Below the pieces are notes generated by a model. That model made no database searches. It was not told the origin of the DNA and saw only the letters and a program-made list of their open reading frames with translations. Of a stretch of DNA of 64,000 nt, positions 19,844 through 32,154 are shown in pieces. Position 1 is the first letter of the stretch; every line of letters starts with the position of its first letter. This DNA is from Chlorokybus atmophyticus (taxonomy: Eukaryota > Streptophyta > Chlorokybophyceae > Chlorokybales > Chlorokybaceae): contig RHPI01000575.1 in the NCBI GenBank assembly GCA_009103225.1, positions 29,317-93,316 on the forward strand, written 5' to 3'. A program made the translations under genes and the position numbers.

Positions 19844-22511
19844 ATGAGGGCGGTCATGGCGGCGGCGGCGGCGATGGCGGTGGCGGGCGGCGCGAGGCTG
19901 TTTGTCCCCGTTGCGCAGACGTGTCCTCGGTCGCACGTCACCGTGCTGCGGGCTGCTGCCGGCACCCGCAGCAAGAGATGGAGTGGGAGTGATTGTAGCA
20001 GCAGCAGCGGCGGACGCAGGCAGGCGTCCCAGACGGCGGCGGCGGCGGCGCTGTCGTCCTCGTCGTCGTCGTCGTCGACGACAAGTTTGCACAGGAGTAG
20101 TAGCATGCCGCACGTGATCGAGACGGCCGGCGTCCCCGTCTACCTATACACCAACCCCGACGAGGTGGGTGTGCAGGGACGAATTGTGGTGGTGAGTTGA
20201 GTGGTGGTGTTGCGTGGTTGTTGCACCAAGTTGCTTGCAAGTCACGCTGTGACTATACACTATCTCTTTCCCCTATATGTGTGGTGTTGTACAATGCATG
20301 CTGCTCGCGCGCCACTGTAGCACCTGTATGCAACTTTGCTGCATACGCGCGCGGGGGGAGGGGGGCATTGCCTACGCAGCATCCTCTGTGTATGTATGCG
20401 ATGGGGTAGTTTTCTGGTTGTAACATGATTGGCTCCCACCACCTAGATCAGGGCGGTATCCTTGTAGGGATACAGAAAGGTGCGCTATATTGCCTAGCTT
20501 TTGAAACAAACGTTCAAATTGGGCGTTCGCATAATGGCATGCATGCTCGCTAGGCCTATCGCAGTGCTGTATGCGCTTTTGGTGCACACCACGCTGTTGT
20601 TGTGGTCTGACTCGCAAAGCCAAGGTGCGTTGCTCAGGTGGAGGTGGCGGCGCTGGCACAGCTGCGCATGATTGCGGAAGCCGGCATCGCGGAGGGGTGA
20701 GTGGGCCTGGGGACCGTATACATGATGTGGCCGCTCTTTATCGTTCATCTGTGCTATGACACTGCAGTTATGTGAGCGCGATGCCCGACGTGCACTTGGG
20801 CAAGGGCGCGACGGTGGGGACGGTGTTCGCTTCGCGCTCGTTCGTGGCCCCCAACGCCGTGGGCGTCGACATCGGATGCGGCATGGCCGCAGTACCCGTC
20901 GAACGCCTCTTCCGTGACGACCTCATGAAGGTACGCGTCTCAAACCAACTCACTCACTCACTCACTCACTCAGCAGTCTAACCTGTTCTCACGCAGGCGG
21001 ATGGCACGCCCTCGAAAGAGCTGCTGAAGATGCAGAAGCTGATCAAGGAGAGGGTGCCCACAGGCTTCAACGAACACGAACACTCCCCGCCCGACGCCCA
21101 ACAGGTGTTTGTCACAAGCGGTGGATGTTTACGTACCCCCTATCTTGTCCCACAGCATCATTATCATCATCACAGGCTTTGAGAAGGATCACGCGCGAGC
21201 ACGAGCCGTCCCCTTGGCTCAAGAACGAGATCGAGTCGCAGCCAAAGGTCGCCAAACAGGTGTGTGTATTGAGTGCTTTGTGCGCATGATGTGAGACGGA
21301 CTTTGCGCGTGTCTCATTGTTGTTGTGCGCATGTGCACAAGGCAGATTGGGACGCTAGGAGGCGGCAATCACTTCCTGGAGGTGGTATATGATGAGACTG
21401 GCCAGGTGAGCTATTTGGTTCCTTTGCTGGGAGAGTTTTCCACTCCATCGCACGCCAGTTAAGTGGGGACCTTGTGCGCTCTGCAGGTTTGGTTGATGCT
21501 CCACAGTGGCAGCCGCAACATCGGCAATAGGACAGCCATAAGGTGTTGTTGTTGGGGTTGCCGTTGTCGTTGTTGTCGTGGTGGTGATGGCTGATGTTGT
21601 TGCTAAGCAGCAGAGTTCGACCCGTGCACCTGTCACCTCAGGTACGATGGGATAGCGGCGACGCAGATGAAAATGGACGGCAGGCTCGGCCGCGATAAGA
21701 AGACCGAACTCAACACGCTGCGCATTGACTCCTCTGAAGGTCAGGCCTACTTGCAGGTGTGCACACATCTCCTGCACGACTGAAAAAATGTGTGTCGCAA
21801 TGCTGTTCTTGATGTTGATGTGTGCTCACTGAGGACCCGACCCATGCAGGACATGGCGTGGTGTCAAGCGTACGCGTTTGAGAATCGCAAGGCGATGTTG
21901 CGCGTGCTGCAGAGCGTGACGCGCGAGGTGTCGGGCGCGCGGACCGACGACAACCGCCTCATCAACGCGCACCACAACTTCTGCCAGTGCGAGACGTGCA
22001 CTTACACCGACCCCGCCACGGGCAAGGTGAAGACAGAAGACCTGTGGGTCACGCGCAAGGGCGCCACTAGCGCACGACCGGGACAGCCGGGGCTCATACC
22101 GGGCAGGTGAGGATTGAGTGCGGTGCTTTGGATGTGACGTGTTGTTGCGCAGGCTTGTGTTGTGGTATCAACATGTTGTGTGCGTGTAGCATGGGCACGG
22201 GGTCGTTTGTTGTGGCGGGTAAGGGCGAGCCGAAGGCGTGGTCGTCATGCAGTCACGGTGCAGGTCGGCGGCTGTCGCGCACGGCCGCGTTCAGCCAGGT
22301 GACGCAGTCGGAGTTTGAGCGCGCGATGCAGGGCGTGCTGTTCGACCGCGACGAGCGGCTGCGCGACGAGGCCCCGCAGGCCTACAAGGACCTCGCAGTC
22401 GTCATGGAGAACCAGGCGGATCTGGTGGAGATCAAGCACAGGCTGAGGCCGCTACTCAACATCAAGGGCATCGACAAGAACCCGCGACAAATGAAGCAAA
22501 AAAGCGTGTAG
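19844..22511 (+). CDS. RTCB: RNA 2',3'-cyclic phosphate and 5'-OH ligase RtcB
   Basis: Ten exons (19844-20164, 20638-20696, 20768-20930, 20997-21104, 21176-21259, 21346-21405, 21487-21542, 21642-21756, 21850-22106, 22190-22511) join in frame to 514 residues. RtcB seals RNA ends carrying 2',3'-cyclic phosphate and 5'-OH, as in tRNA exon joining, using GTP and Mn2+. Visible family motifs in order: MPDVHLGKGATVGTVFAS, metal site VGVDIGCGM (Asp and Cys), GGGNHFLEV, LHSGSRNIG, NAHHNFCQ, PGSMGTGSFVV, and CSHGAGRRLSR with the His that is guanylylated. The conserved part begins near residue 85 (MPHVIETAGVPVYLYTNPDE). The Ala/Ser-rich leader before it suggests targeting to an organelle or a later start; an ATG at 19856 is an alternative. 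The first intron is the longest. Only one catalytic protein is seen; no archease is in the window. Confidence 0.93.
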
Positions 22512-22775
22512 TCCCGCCTCCCGTCCAGTGTTGTGGTGGTTGGCTGCTGGTTGTTGCACACCACAGTGCTGTACGGAATCAACTTTCACACTGTTTTGGG
22601 TCCAATGTGTCTTTTCGCGTCATAAGCTAGTGAGATTCAGCCTTCTCAGCTTTAGCACTCCATTATATCTTCCTTACCGTAATTTCGTCTTTACCAACTT
22701 TTCAGCCAGTAATATCCGCTGTAATTATGTACGTTTGTTGTAGGAATGTTTATGGTTAAGTGGCAGAATGTAACG

Positions 22776-23092
<317 letters not shown>

Positions 23093-23283
23093 CAACAGTC
23101 CTTGCAATGTATACACTGGAGCGCTTTTTACCGCAACTTAGATCCAATGTCGTGGAACCAACACAAAGTTTACCCACGTAAAGGTAGACCAACATGTCAA
23201 CACGAAGCTGTACATTACTCCAACCCGCAGCTAGTCTACACAAGGAACTTCCCAACAGCAACCAAGTGCTCTTGACCAGCTTC

Positions 23284-26200
23284 TTAAGCTCCCCCCCTTG
23301 CCTCCTGCAAGAACTCGGTGGCCATTCTGTTGCCTGTGGCTAGCGCATGTTTTCGTCCACCAACACGCTCACCGCACTCGGGACATGTGGACTCTTGACG
23401 TGCACCAACGCAGTCGCCGATTGTGTACACATGCCCGTTTGGGCAGGTGAACCTACAACAACCAGTCACGTGCATGTCAAACGTCTGTTCAGAGTGAAGT
23501 GAACTTGCTATTGATGATGTCATGAAGTGCAGAATAGTTTTGTGGTGTGGTTGTAACATACCAGTGTCCTTGTCCCCACCCTTGGTTGTCGCCGAAATCC
23601 CGAATCATCACGGCAAAAATGCTTTTCTTCTCCTCTGGGGTTACCTCTTGGTAAAACGTGTCACGCAGAACCTTGGCTTTGTATTGTTCTGCCTGTTCCG
23701 CCAGCAGCTTGGCGCGTTGTACAATGTCTGTTGCTGCGGTCGTGGTTGATAGTCCCTTCACCCTGCAAGCGGGCACGTGTTGTGTTAAGCTGGTACACAT
23801 TGGCATGCAACACAATGCGTGAGACACAGCATCCTCACCTCAGAAAGACCTCCGCCTCCTCGCACAAGGCTGCCGCATGTGAAAGCATGCGCAGCTGGTC
23901 GTCTCGAATGCTCTGTTTGTGAGCCAGAGGTACGCTTTTGATAAAGCGAACTCCTTGCAGCCCTTTGGCGTACCTGAACTCATGCACGGCAAGGTCCACC
24001 TTGGCCGTAGCAAACATTGTCCAGTGCTTTGCGGCATCAGAAACCTGTACTGCCTGATTCAAGTAGCCCTTCCCTCTGCTGTAGATATCTGAAGCATTGG
24101 CCAGGATGTTGTCAACGGTCTTGGGTGCAGCAGCGGGCCCACGCTGAGAGGAGCCTCCTGAGTTGTTGTTGTTGTTGGACTCTGCCTGTGACAGATTGTT
24201 CTCCAAGCGGATGCCCTCTAGGTTGCCCAAACAGAGCAGCGCTTCACAGAGGGCACGCACATCAGGGTGCGGCACCGACAACATTTGCAGACGTGGCTGT
24301 ATATGATGTTCCAACAGAAGTCCAGCAAGCCGCATCCGGTCGATTGCCACCCATGTTGCATTGTAAACGGCTATTGTCGGCGGAGTTGCGCATTGTCTAA
24401 AGACGTCACGCAAGCGCTTGCCTACAGTGTTGATGGTGTTTGGAGCCAGTACGCTGCCAGCGTCCAGCTTCTTCTGCAAATCCCTCAGCTTTAACTTGCA
24501 CTTATGGAGCTGTTTGTTCATCTCCACAAGCGCTTTGCGCTGAGCGTGGTCCAGCAGAGCTGCAAGCATACCATGTGTTGGAGTGTCAGGTTGTAGGCAA
24601 AAAGTGTACGATGTAGAGAGTCACACAAGCAAAGCGCATTTATTGCTTTACACACACTCCACGTACCTTTGTTAACTATGCGACCGTAACGCTGCACGCC
24701 CGTAATGGGTGTTCGGCACATTGAGCACGTTTTCATGTCGGCAAGTTCGCCACTCACAGGTAGAGGTGCTTTAAACGCACCATCCGCAGAATAGCTGTAC
24801 ACTTCTGTGACACACATGATGCCATCCAACGTGGACATGCAGAACACGTGTCCGCATGCAAGCACGATGAACGGCTCGTTGTCGGCATCGTAACCGGCCA
24901 GGTTGTGGTCTTCCAACATGAGCAGGTCCTTAACAACAATGTTGGACGAGGGGGATGCGCATCCGGGACAGAAACGCTTGGGTGGGCAGGGCTCCCCGCA
25001 GACGGATGGGCAGCGGTGGCCGCAGCGGAGGATGTTGTAGCAGCGCTCGTTGCACGGCAACCTGTCGCAGGGAGCACCGCAAGGGAGGGTGCAAGCGCCC
25101 TGGTGCGGACAGCTCCACGCGCATGGCTCAGCACAGGGCGCGCACGGCACATGGCATCGCTGGCTACATTTTGTGTGCACGCACTTCACCTGCATACAGG
25201 CGCGTGCATGATAACGTGTCACAGCTTAGCGTGCGCACGTACATACGGACATGCGTGTAAGTCCTGGCTTGCATGCGTGCCTTCATGCGTGTCTGTGCAA
25301 GCACGTACATGCGTGCACGTTGGTGCGTCCATACGTCCAAGTACGTAAGCTTGATCACATCAAGTGCAAGGCAATTAAACATGCAACAAGATGTGCCAGA
25401 GTCTCCAAGCTCACCTGACACTTCTTGGAGCAAGGAGAGCATGGGTTGGGAGCATGACAGCTGCCACTGCAAGTGTGACCACAAAACAGAGGTCGCCCGC
25501 ACATCTTGTTACAAGTGCCTTGGTGCTGGCTGGTGGAAGCCTGCACAGCTGCAGTGCTTGGCGCCGCATGGGCCAGGCAGCGTCCGCATTTGTTGATGCA
25601 CGGGTGGCCGCATGCGAGTTGCAACCCGCACGGCGCCGAGCATTCTTCCGGAAGCGTAGTGATGTGCGTCTTTGCGTGGCAAGGCGCTTTGATGGTATGC
25701 CTACAGTTGGGCATGACAACATCCACCTCCGTGCAGCACAGGCCTCTGGAAACGCTGTCTGTATCTTTGCAAAGCGCGGTCTGTTCGTGCCCGCAGCCTG
25801 GCATGCTCACCATCACGCGCCGCTTGCATTGTATCTTCACAGGCGTGCGAGCCTCGTGGCAAAGCACGTGTGTAGCAACGTGGCCGCATGGTAGTTCCAC
25901 AGTTGGTATGACCACCTTGCACTTGCCGCAAGGTTCGCCGCACAGCTTGGGACAGAGGTGCAGGTGTGGGCAGTCCTCACAGCTGCGCAGCCGTGAACAG
26001 GGCTTCGGACACACGACTGCTCTGTGGTGAGGGTCGTCTGGATGGCATCTGTAAGCAAGCAGTCGTCACAACCACACACTCAGCATAGTTACTATGCATG
26101 CGTGCTAGTGCGCATGTGTGTACACTGATGATGTGAATGTAACAACACAGTACCACACACCTCCTTGGGCACTGATGCCCACATGGCAGTCTCTCGCTGC

Positions 26201-29200
26201 ACTGCCGACCACAGCCTCCATCACCAACAAGGCGCTCAAAGTCCTCAGGCTTGGCGATCTCTGACAGTCTGATGAACGGCAGTTGAATCCTTGTTCCATA
26301 GCCACAAAGCATGCGGTGCTCACATCACCATTCCCATCATGTACCACAGCAACTTACTGGTCAGGGTGTTTGCTGCACATGAGCTGTAAGCGCTGGCCGT
26401 AGCAGTCCTTACTCTTCAACATGTCCAGCACACGGGGCCACATGAACGACTGCTTGTGCTGAGTGAGCGTCGTGGTATTGCCGAATATGTACATGCCGTG
26501 CATGGCCCTCGACAGCAGCACGTTGATCCTATTTGCAGACTTGAGAAAACCAATCCGCCCATTGCGGTTATTGCGCACGAGACTGATGATAATGATCTTG
26601 CTTTCCTCGCCTTGAAAGCTGCGCGGACAGGCAAGTTGTATCAACACCTGAGTGCCAACGCAGCCTCTGCTAGTTGATTGATGTTTACTTGTCAATTGTG
26701 GCCAGGCGGAGTTGCTCTTTCAGCGATGTGCGAGTCAGCGTCACATCCACAGCACCAACTTGAGCCCTTTCTTCCATTGTCAATGACGCAGATGACTTTG
26801 GTGAAGGCTGTTCACCCTCGTTGTGTGCTCCTTCATCATCTGACAGAGACTCCTGGCCCAATCTTTGGATCTGCTCTTCATCTCGCTCGGACACATACAC
26901 GACGACTTCACGCGACACAAGTTTGCGGAGCTCAAGAAGCTGTCCGACGTAAGGCGTGATGATGGTAATGGAACCTGCGTCATACCTGGCCAACACCCAA
27001 CTTAGTGAGCGCAATGCACTCTGATGCACAATGAGGAGTGCATGCTTGGCTATGTGATTGATCAACTCATGTTATGTAATATGCGCGCACATGCATCTGC
27101 ACATGTACTGAAGACCAGATGTCACACAATCCAGTGAACAAGATTCGGTTTTGCAGGTCAGATACTTACCCTTGCTTCAAGAGGTACTTGGCCAGTTCGC
27201 ACACCATGCGCGCTTCGAAAACATTGACCTTTGACTTGGAATCAACATTCTGGTCGCCCTCTCCCGACTCTGTGTATGAATCAAAGATGGGTGAGTGACG
27301 AAGGGCTGTAGTGGTGCTGCATGCTCGTTAATGTCAACTCGTGTGCGTGCGCGCGCATGTGTGTACATGTTCGTTATTGGGTAACATCGTACTGTAATTG
27401 TTGCGTTCCTAACCGTGCTCTCCCTATACTATCTTACCAGGATTGTCGTGGTCAAAGAAGAACACGTCGTGCGCCACACCTCGCACCCGCGGATACGCAG
27501 CCACAGAAGAGTCGTCCTTCAAGTGAGGGTAGATTGTTTGGCGAATGAGGTCGGCAATTTGCGGTCTCATGCGGCGCTGTGTAGATAGCGTGTAGGTTGC
27601 AAAGCCAGCTTGGTTCACCATCCGCTCTGCATCACCACATTGCAATGGCTAATACCAACATCACCACTGGAGATAACCACGACACATGGCGAAGACCATG
27701 ACATCAAGGACCCAAAGCACTCAGCTAGACGAACATCGAACTCGGTGACAGATGCGACAAGCTATTATGTACCAAACAGTGATAGATCCAGATTGTAGCC
27801 TCTGCCAGAGTCCACGCTGAGCTCGTAGACCTCAGTCTTGGGGCGCAGCTGCCGGTGGTCTCCGATGAGGATTAGGTGCTGCGTCTGGCGTGAGAGCGAG
27901 GCCAGGATGTGGGCCTCCAGAACCTCTGCTGCCTCCTCCACAATCACAACATGCGCGCCCATAGCATTGATTAGGTCCTGAACCTTCGCACCTGGAAGTG
28001 CATGTTGATAGTGAGCACTTTGGGGTTGTCATGCACGAAACAGTAACTGAGTTACAACACGGGCATTGCATGTGAGCAGCATGCATGCATGCATGTACTG
28101 CTGGTCGTGGGGCCATACTGCTATATGGCACACCAAGTAGGATAGGACATACCTCCACTCGTCGTAACGCCGACAACCGCTGCATCGCGCAACAAATGCA
28201 TATCATCCTGCTGCTGCAGCCTAGTCAGCTGCTGCAACTCCGCTTGATGCTCCTGCATCTTCTGCAAACACTCTTGACGCTCCACCTCCAGCACGTCCCG
28301 CTGCAATGCCGCCAACAGGATGTTGCGCTCGGCGCGGTTGAGCTGCCATGCATCATCAACCACTGTAAGAATTTCGTCAAGTGTGCGGGGTGGCCCCCGG
28401 TGGACTCGAGCCGCGGTGCGGCGTTGCCTTTTGGTTGCATGTGTGCGAAGAACAGGCTGCTCATCCCAGTCATCTTCGTCATCACTGTCAATATGCAGAA
28501 CAGAAAAGGCGTTCGATGCCTCCATGGTTGCACCTGCAGCACGCGTGCTGTTGTTGTTGGTGGTGGTGTCTTCTTGCAAGTCTCTTCCAGCACACCAACG
28601 CCTCCATTGCTTGTCAACAGGCAGAGTATGCCAAGGACGCTGCGACACACTGGCATCCGGGTCATATGTTGGCTCGAACGACTCGTGCAGCTGGGGAGCT
28701 AACGTCTCCAACAGAACATCAACCTGTTCCCATTCAAGCCGATCCCTTTGCAGGCTCTCGAGGAGCGGGCTGATATCTTTTTCCAGCTGCTCCATGTTCT
28801 TATGGCATGTGTAACGCTGGAATCCCCCAGAACGCGTCTTGTGTGCCAAGTTCATACGGCGCGTGAACAAGTTGCACTGAGCTAATCTGTCGCTCTTGCT
28901 TCTTCCGCCAATGCGCACAACGCTGTCTGCTGGTACACCAGCGTCGAGCAAGCCAACAAGGAACTGGTCCAGTGCATGGTTCGTGTAGGTGATGCAGAGG
29001 ATGGGGCCTATGCGTGGTTTTGTCGACGTGTTGTTGCGTAGATCATCATCATCATCATCAGAGTCAGAGTCGTTTAACCCAGCATCTGCATTGTCGGCTG
29101 CTTGTGGCTTTTGCAACATACAGCCAGGGTACGTGTTGGCGAGCAATAATTGGACCAGCTTAACGCCGACGTAGGTCTGCACACAACTGCTCAGGTAAAT

Positions 29201-32154
29201 GTGCCATACAATTTAGTTGAGTTCATCTAGACATAATGCACGCTATGTACAGTGGAAAGGAGCTCTTACCTTGCCGCATCCTGGAAGCGCGTGACGAGTG
29301 CCATTGCCCAGGAGACACACAAACGCACATGTGAGAAATCCCATGGTTTATGCACATAGCATGCATGAGGTGCACAGATACGAGCCAGTAACCAGCACTT
29401 GAGCTAGTGCAGATGACATTACATGATGCAAGGTGTAGTGTGAAGCTCACCGGGAGGACCTTGGATGAGCACGAGCTTTTGCGTAAGAGCCGCTAAGACC
29501 GCTTGCAGCTGCGCAGCATCAAGAACAGGATCCTGAAAGCGTGCAGCTGCAAACTGGTCTGCTTTGACCTTGCGCAGCTCGGAAGACTGCCTACTCTTCT
29601 CAAGCATAGAGAGGTTGTATGTACACCCTTCCATGTACAGAGGTGGCGGGACGCGAGTGCCAGCATTGCCTGTTGATGACGTCATTGCAAAATACTCTGC
29701 GAAGGGCAAGTCGGGCCCGTGCTGTTGAAGCGCTTTCAGCACATGCTCGAAGGCAAAAAACGAGGGGGAGGCCTCCAACAGTACAATCTCCCCAGCAACT
29801 TCTTTGCGGTTGCGTAGAAGGCGAAAAATGCTGAGCGTGCTGGATGGTGCGCCCACACACGAAACACAAATCGATGGCAGGGGGGTGTGGACCAATTCTT
29901 TGATATCCCTCGTCACAACAGTACCGAAAGCCAGGATGTCCTCATTGTCGTGTGTTCGAGCCCACAAGCATACCAAGGAGTCCAGACCAAGGTGGCGCGT
30001 CCGCTCCCAATACATCTCCCGCTCTGCAACCTTCTTTCGTTCAATGTGCGATGGGTGATCAAAGAATACCCTGCGGCAAGGAACACGACACCCCATTCAA
30101 CATGTATAGTAAGAGCATCGTGGGACAAGCAGTGGAAGTTGACCATTCACTGAACACGAATGTTGGACACCTATGCAATTGTAAAGTTGCACCTGAAGCA
30201 CAACCCTCTCCTCTTATTCTTTTCCAGCGTAGCACCCAGCTGAGCATTCCGCAATACAAACACTGATACGTCGTTGGCGATATGCACTGCGCCCGCCAGC
30301 TGTGGCGAGGGTGACTTTGCATTCACACGAAAATGGTTGCCCTGCAAGCTGCCCCTGTGTTCCCGAAAGCATGCCGCCGCAACACGCATGGGCGTGACCA
30401 AGTCGGCACGCAGCAACCGGAACTGTGTGTCCAACAGACGTTCGGAAGTCCCCGCAGGCAGGTGGTGAGAGCTGGGCAAGGTGTCATTGCTGGGCAGATA
30501 GGGCGAATCTGTGGACAGCAGCTCCGCTTGCGTTGGGATGACGGACATCCGTCGGAAGTCCACGAAGTCGTTGTCGTGGCGAGAGGCACCAGACTTGCTC
30601 AGCTCACCCGGCCCGTCGACGAGTATGTCTTCATCGTCGCCTGTGCCAATCTGTTGCAGAGGCGGAAAGAGTTGCTCGCTCAGCTCGCGCCGGCGCTTGC
30701 GCTCCAACTGCATGGTGAGGTGCTCCTCGCGAAGCTTGGCTTCTTTCAACTGGCGCAACAGGCGGCCAACCACGTCAACCACTGCGCCCGCAAGCGGTGA
30801 GCCTTGTGGGATGTCTATGTGCTCCTGCTGCCAGGATTGTAGGCACCGCGCAAGCTCCTCGATGTTGCGCTGTGTGTGGGGTTCATGGAGGGTTCTCACA
30901 GGGAAGCGGCATGCCACCTCCTGGAAGTATGCTGCAAGGGGAAGGAGCATGTCGGTCCACGCTCTCGGCTCCCTGAACGCAGATTAACAACATCGCTGAC
31001 CAGTCTTACAATACACACCGCAGTTGAGACGTATGCTCCTTACCAAGGGTTGCCATCACGCTCACGATCGTGTGCAAGATATCGCGCATCACGCAGCGAC
31101 TTGCGCTCCGTCAGCAAGGCTACACACTTCAGCAGCGCACTCTCAAACCCCTCCACGTCGTGCATTGTGGCGAGAACATTGTTGACATGGGTCGAGCTGG
31201 GGTTGTTGCAAAAGCCGGGAGCGGTAACGAGACGAAGAAGTAGCACCACCACCCGCTGAAAGGAAATGCGATCTTTTGAACAGCCTGCATCGACAGAGAA
31301 ATGCGCATGTCGCCTGCATATGTCGGCAACATGGCGAAGTCGCTTGTTGGGGTCGCCAAGGGAATCAATAATCCTCGCCATGTCCCGTTCTTCCAATGCA
31401 GCCTGTAAAAAGCGTCGGATCTGATGCTGTGGTGCGGAGAAGAAGCTGATGCTGTCATTGTTGAGAAAAAAGTACAGAGTCTTAGAGGCGTTGCTAGCCT
31501 CCCCACCACGCTGCTGGTCGCTGCCATGTGGCTGTATATGTTGGCTACCACTTGATGGCGTGCATGGCCCTCCGCCAGCACCTGCACACCAATAACTAAA
31601 GTTGCTCCATTGGCAACCCACATGGTTACATTGCAGGCAAAAGAAACAGCATGAGTTCTGCCGTGCGCGTGCGTGTGTGCGGTCTGTGGGGGGCGGAATC
31701 ATGGGGAGCGTGGGGATGGTTATGCGGATGATTATGTACACCAACCTGTCGCAAAGGGCGGTTGAGAAGAAGTACTCGTGCCAGCTACTTCTGCATGCGG
31801 GACTGCGTGCAAAAACTTGCAGCGATCACCCCACCTGCAGTCGCCCCTCGCAAAGAGCCTGCATGGTTGAGGCACAGAACCCCTCCGCCCGTGGCCTGTT
31901 GGCAGCCTGCCAGCAGAGACACAGGAGGGCAAATGAGTACATGCGCTTCCATAGCTTCACATCACCGGCATGCAATAAGTGCATATGAACTGCTCACTGA
32001 ATGGAAAAAAGGTGTGCGCGTTGCAATGACCAGCATGTTATCAACCACTACCAATCTGATGTAAGTGATCCTCAGCCTGAGCAATGGGCGAAGGCAAGCA
32101 TGCTTAGTTCTACTTAAGCTAAGCTTACCTGCCAGCAGCATCGCCCCCACCCAT
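23284..32154 (-). CDS. ZNFX1-like: ZNFX1-like helicase: CCCH finger, SF1 helicase, NFX1-type zinc fingers, RZ finger
   Basis: Eighteen exons on the minus strand: 32129-32154, 31746-31906, 31044-31581, 30193-30972, 29451-30070, 29270-29280, 28153-29176, 27773-27991, 27438-27626, 27170-27269, 26689-26985, 26358-26618, 26161-26289, 25415-26048, 24667-25189, 23839-24559, 23562-23762, 23284-23452. All phases close, giving 2200 residues. Order of parts: CCCH finger (residues 24-43, C-x7-C-x5-C-x3-H); helical region; SF1 helicase with Walker A GPPGCGKT (about 706-713), [26 protein letters not shown] (about 1065), [28 protein letters not shown] and NVLLSRA; Cys-rich NFX1-type fingers (about 1430-1720); RZ finger [17 protein letters not shown]...CPEC at the C-terminus. 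This is the ZNFX1 layout; animal ZNFX1 proteins act in double-stranded-RNA sensing or small-RNA inheritance. The Walker A motif is spread over three exons, the middle one 11 nt long. Confidence 0.9.
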
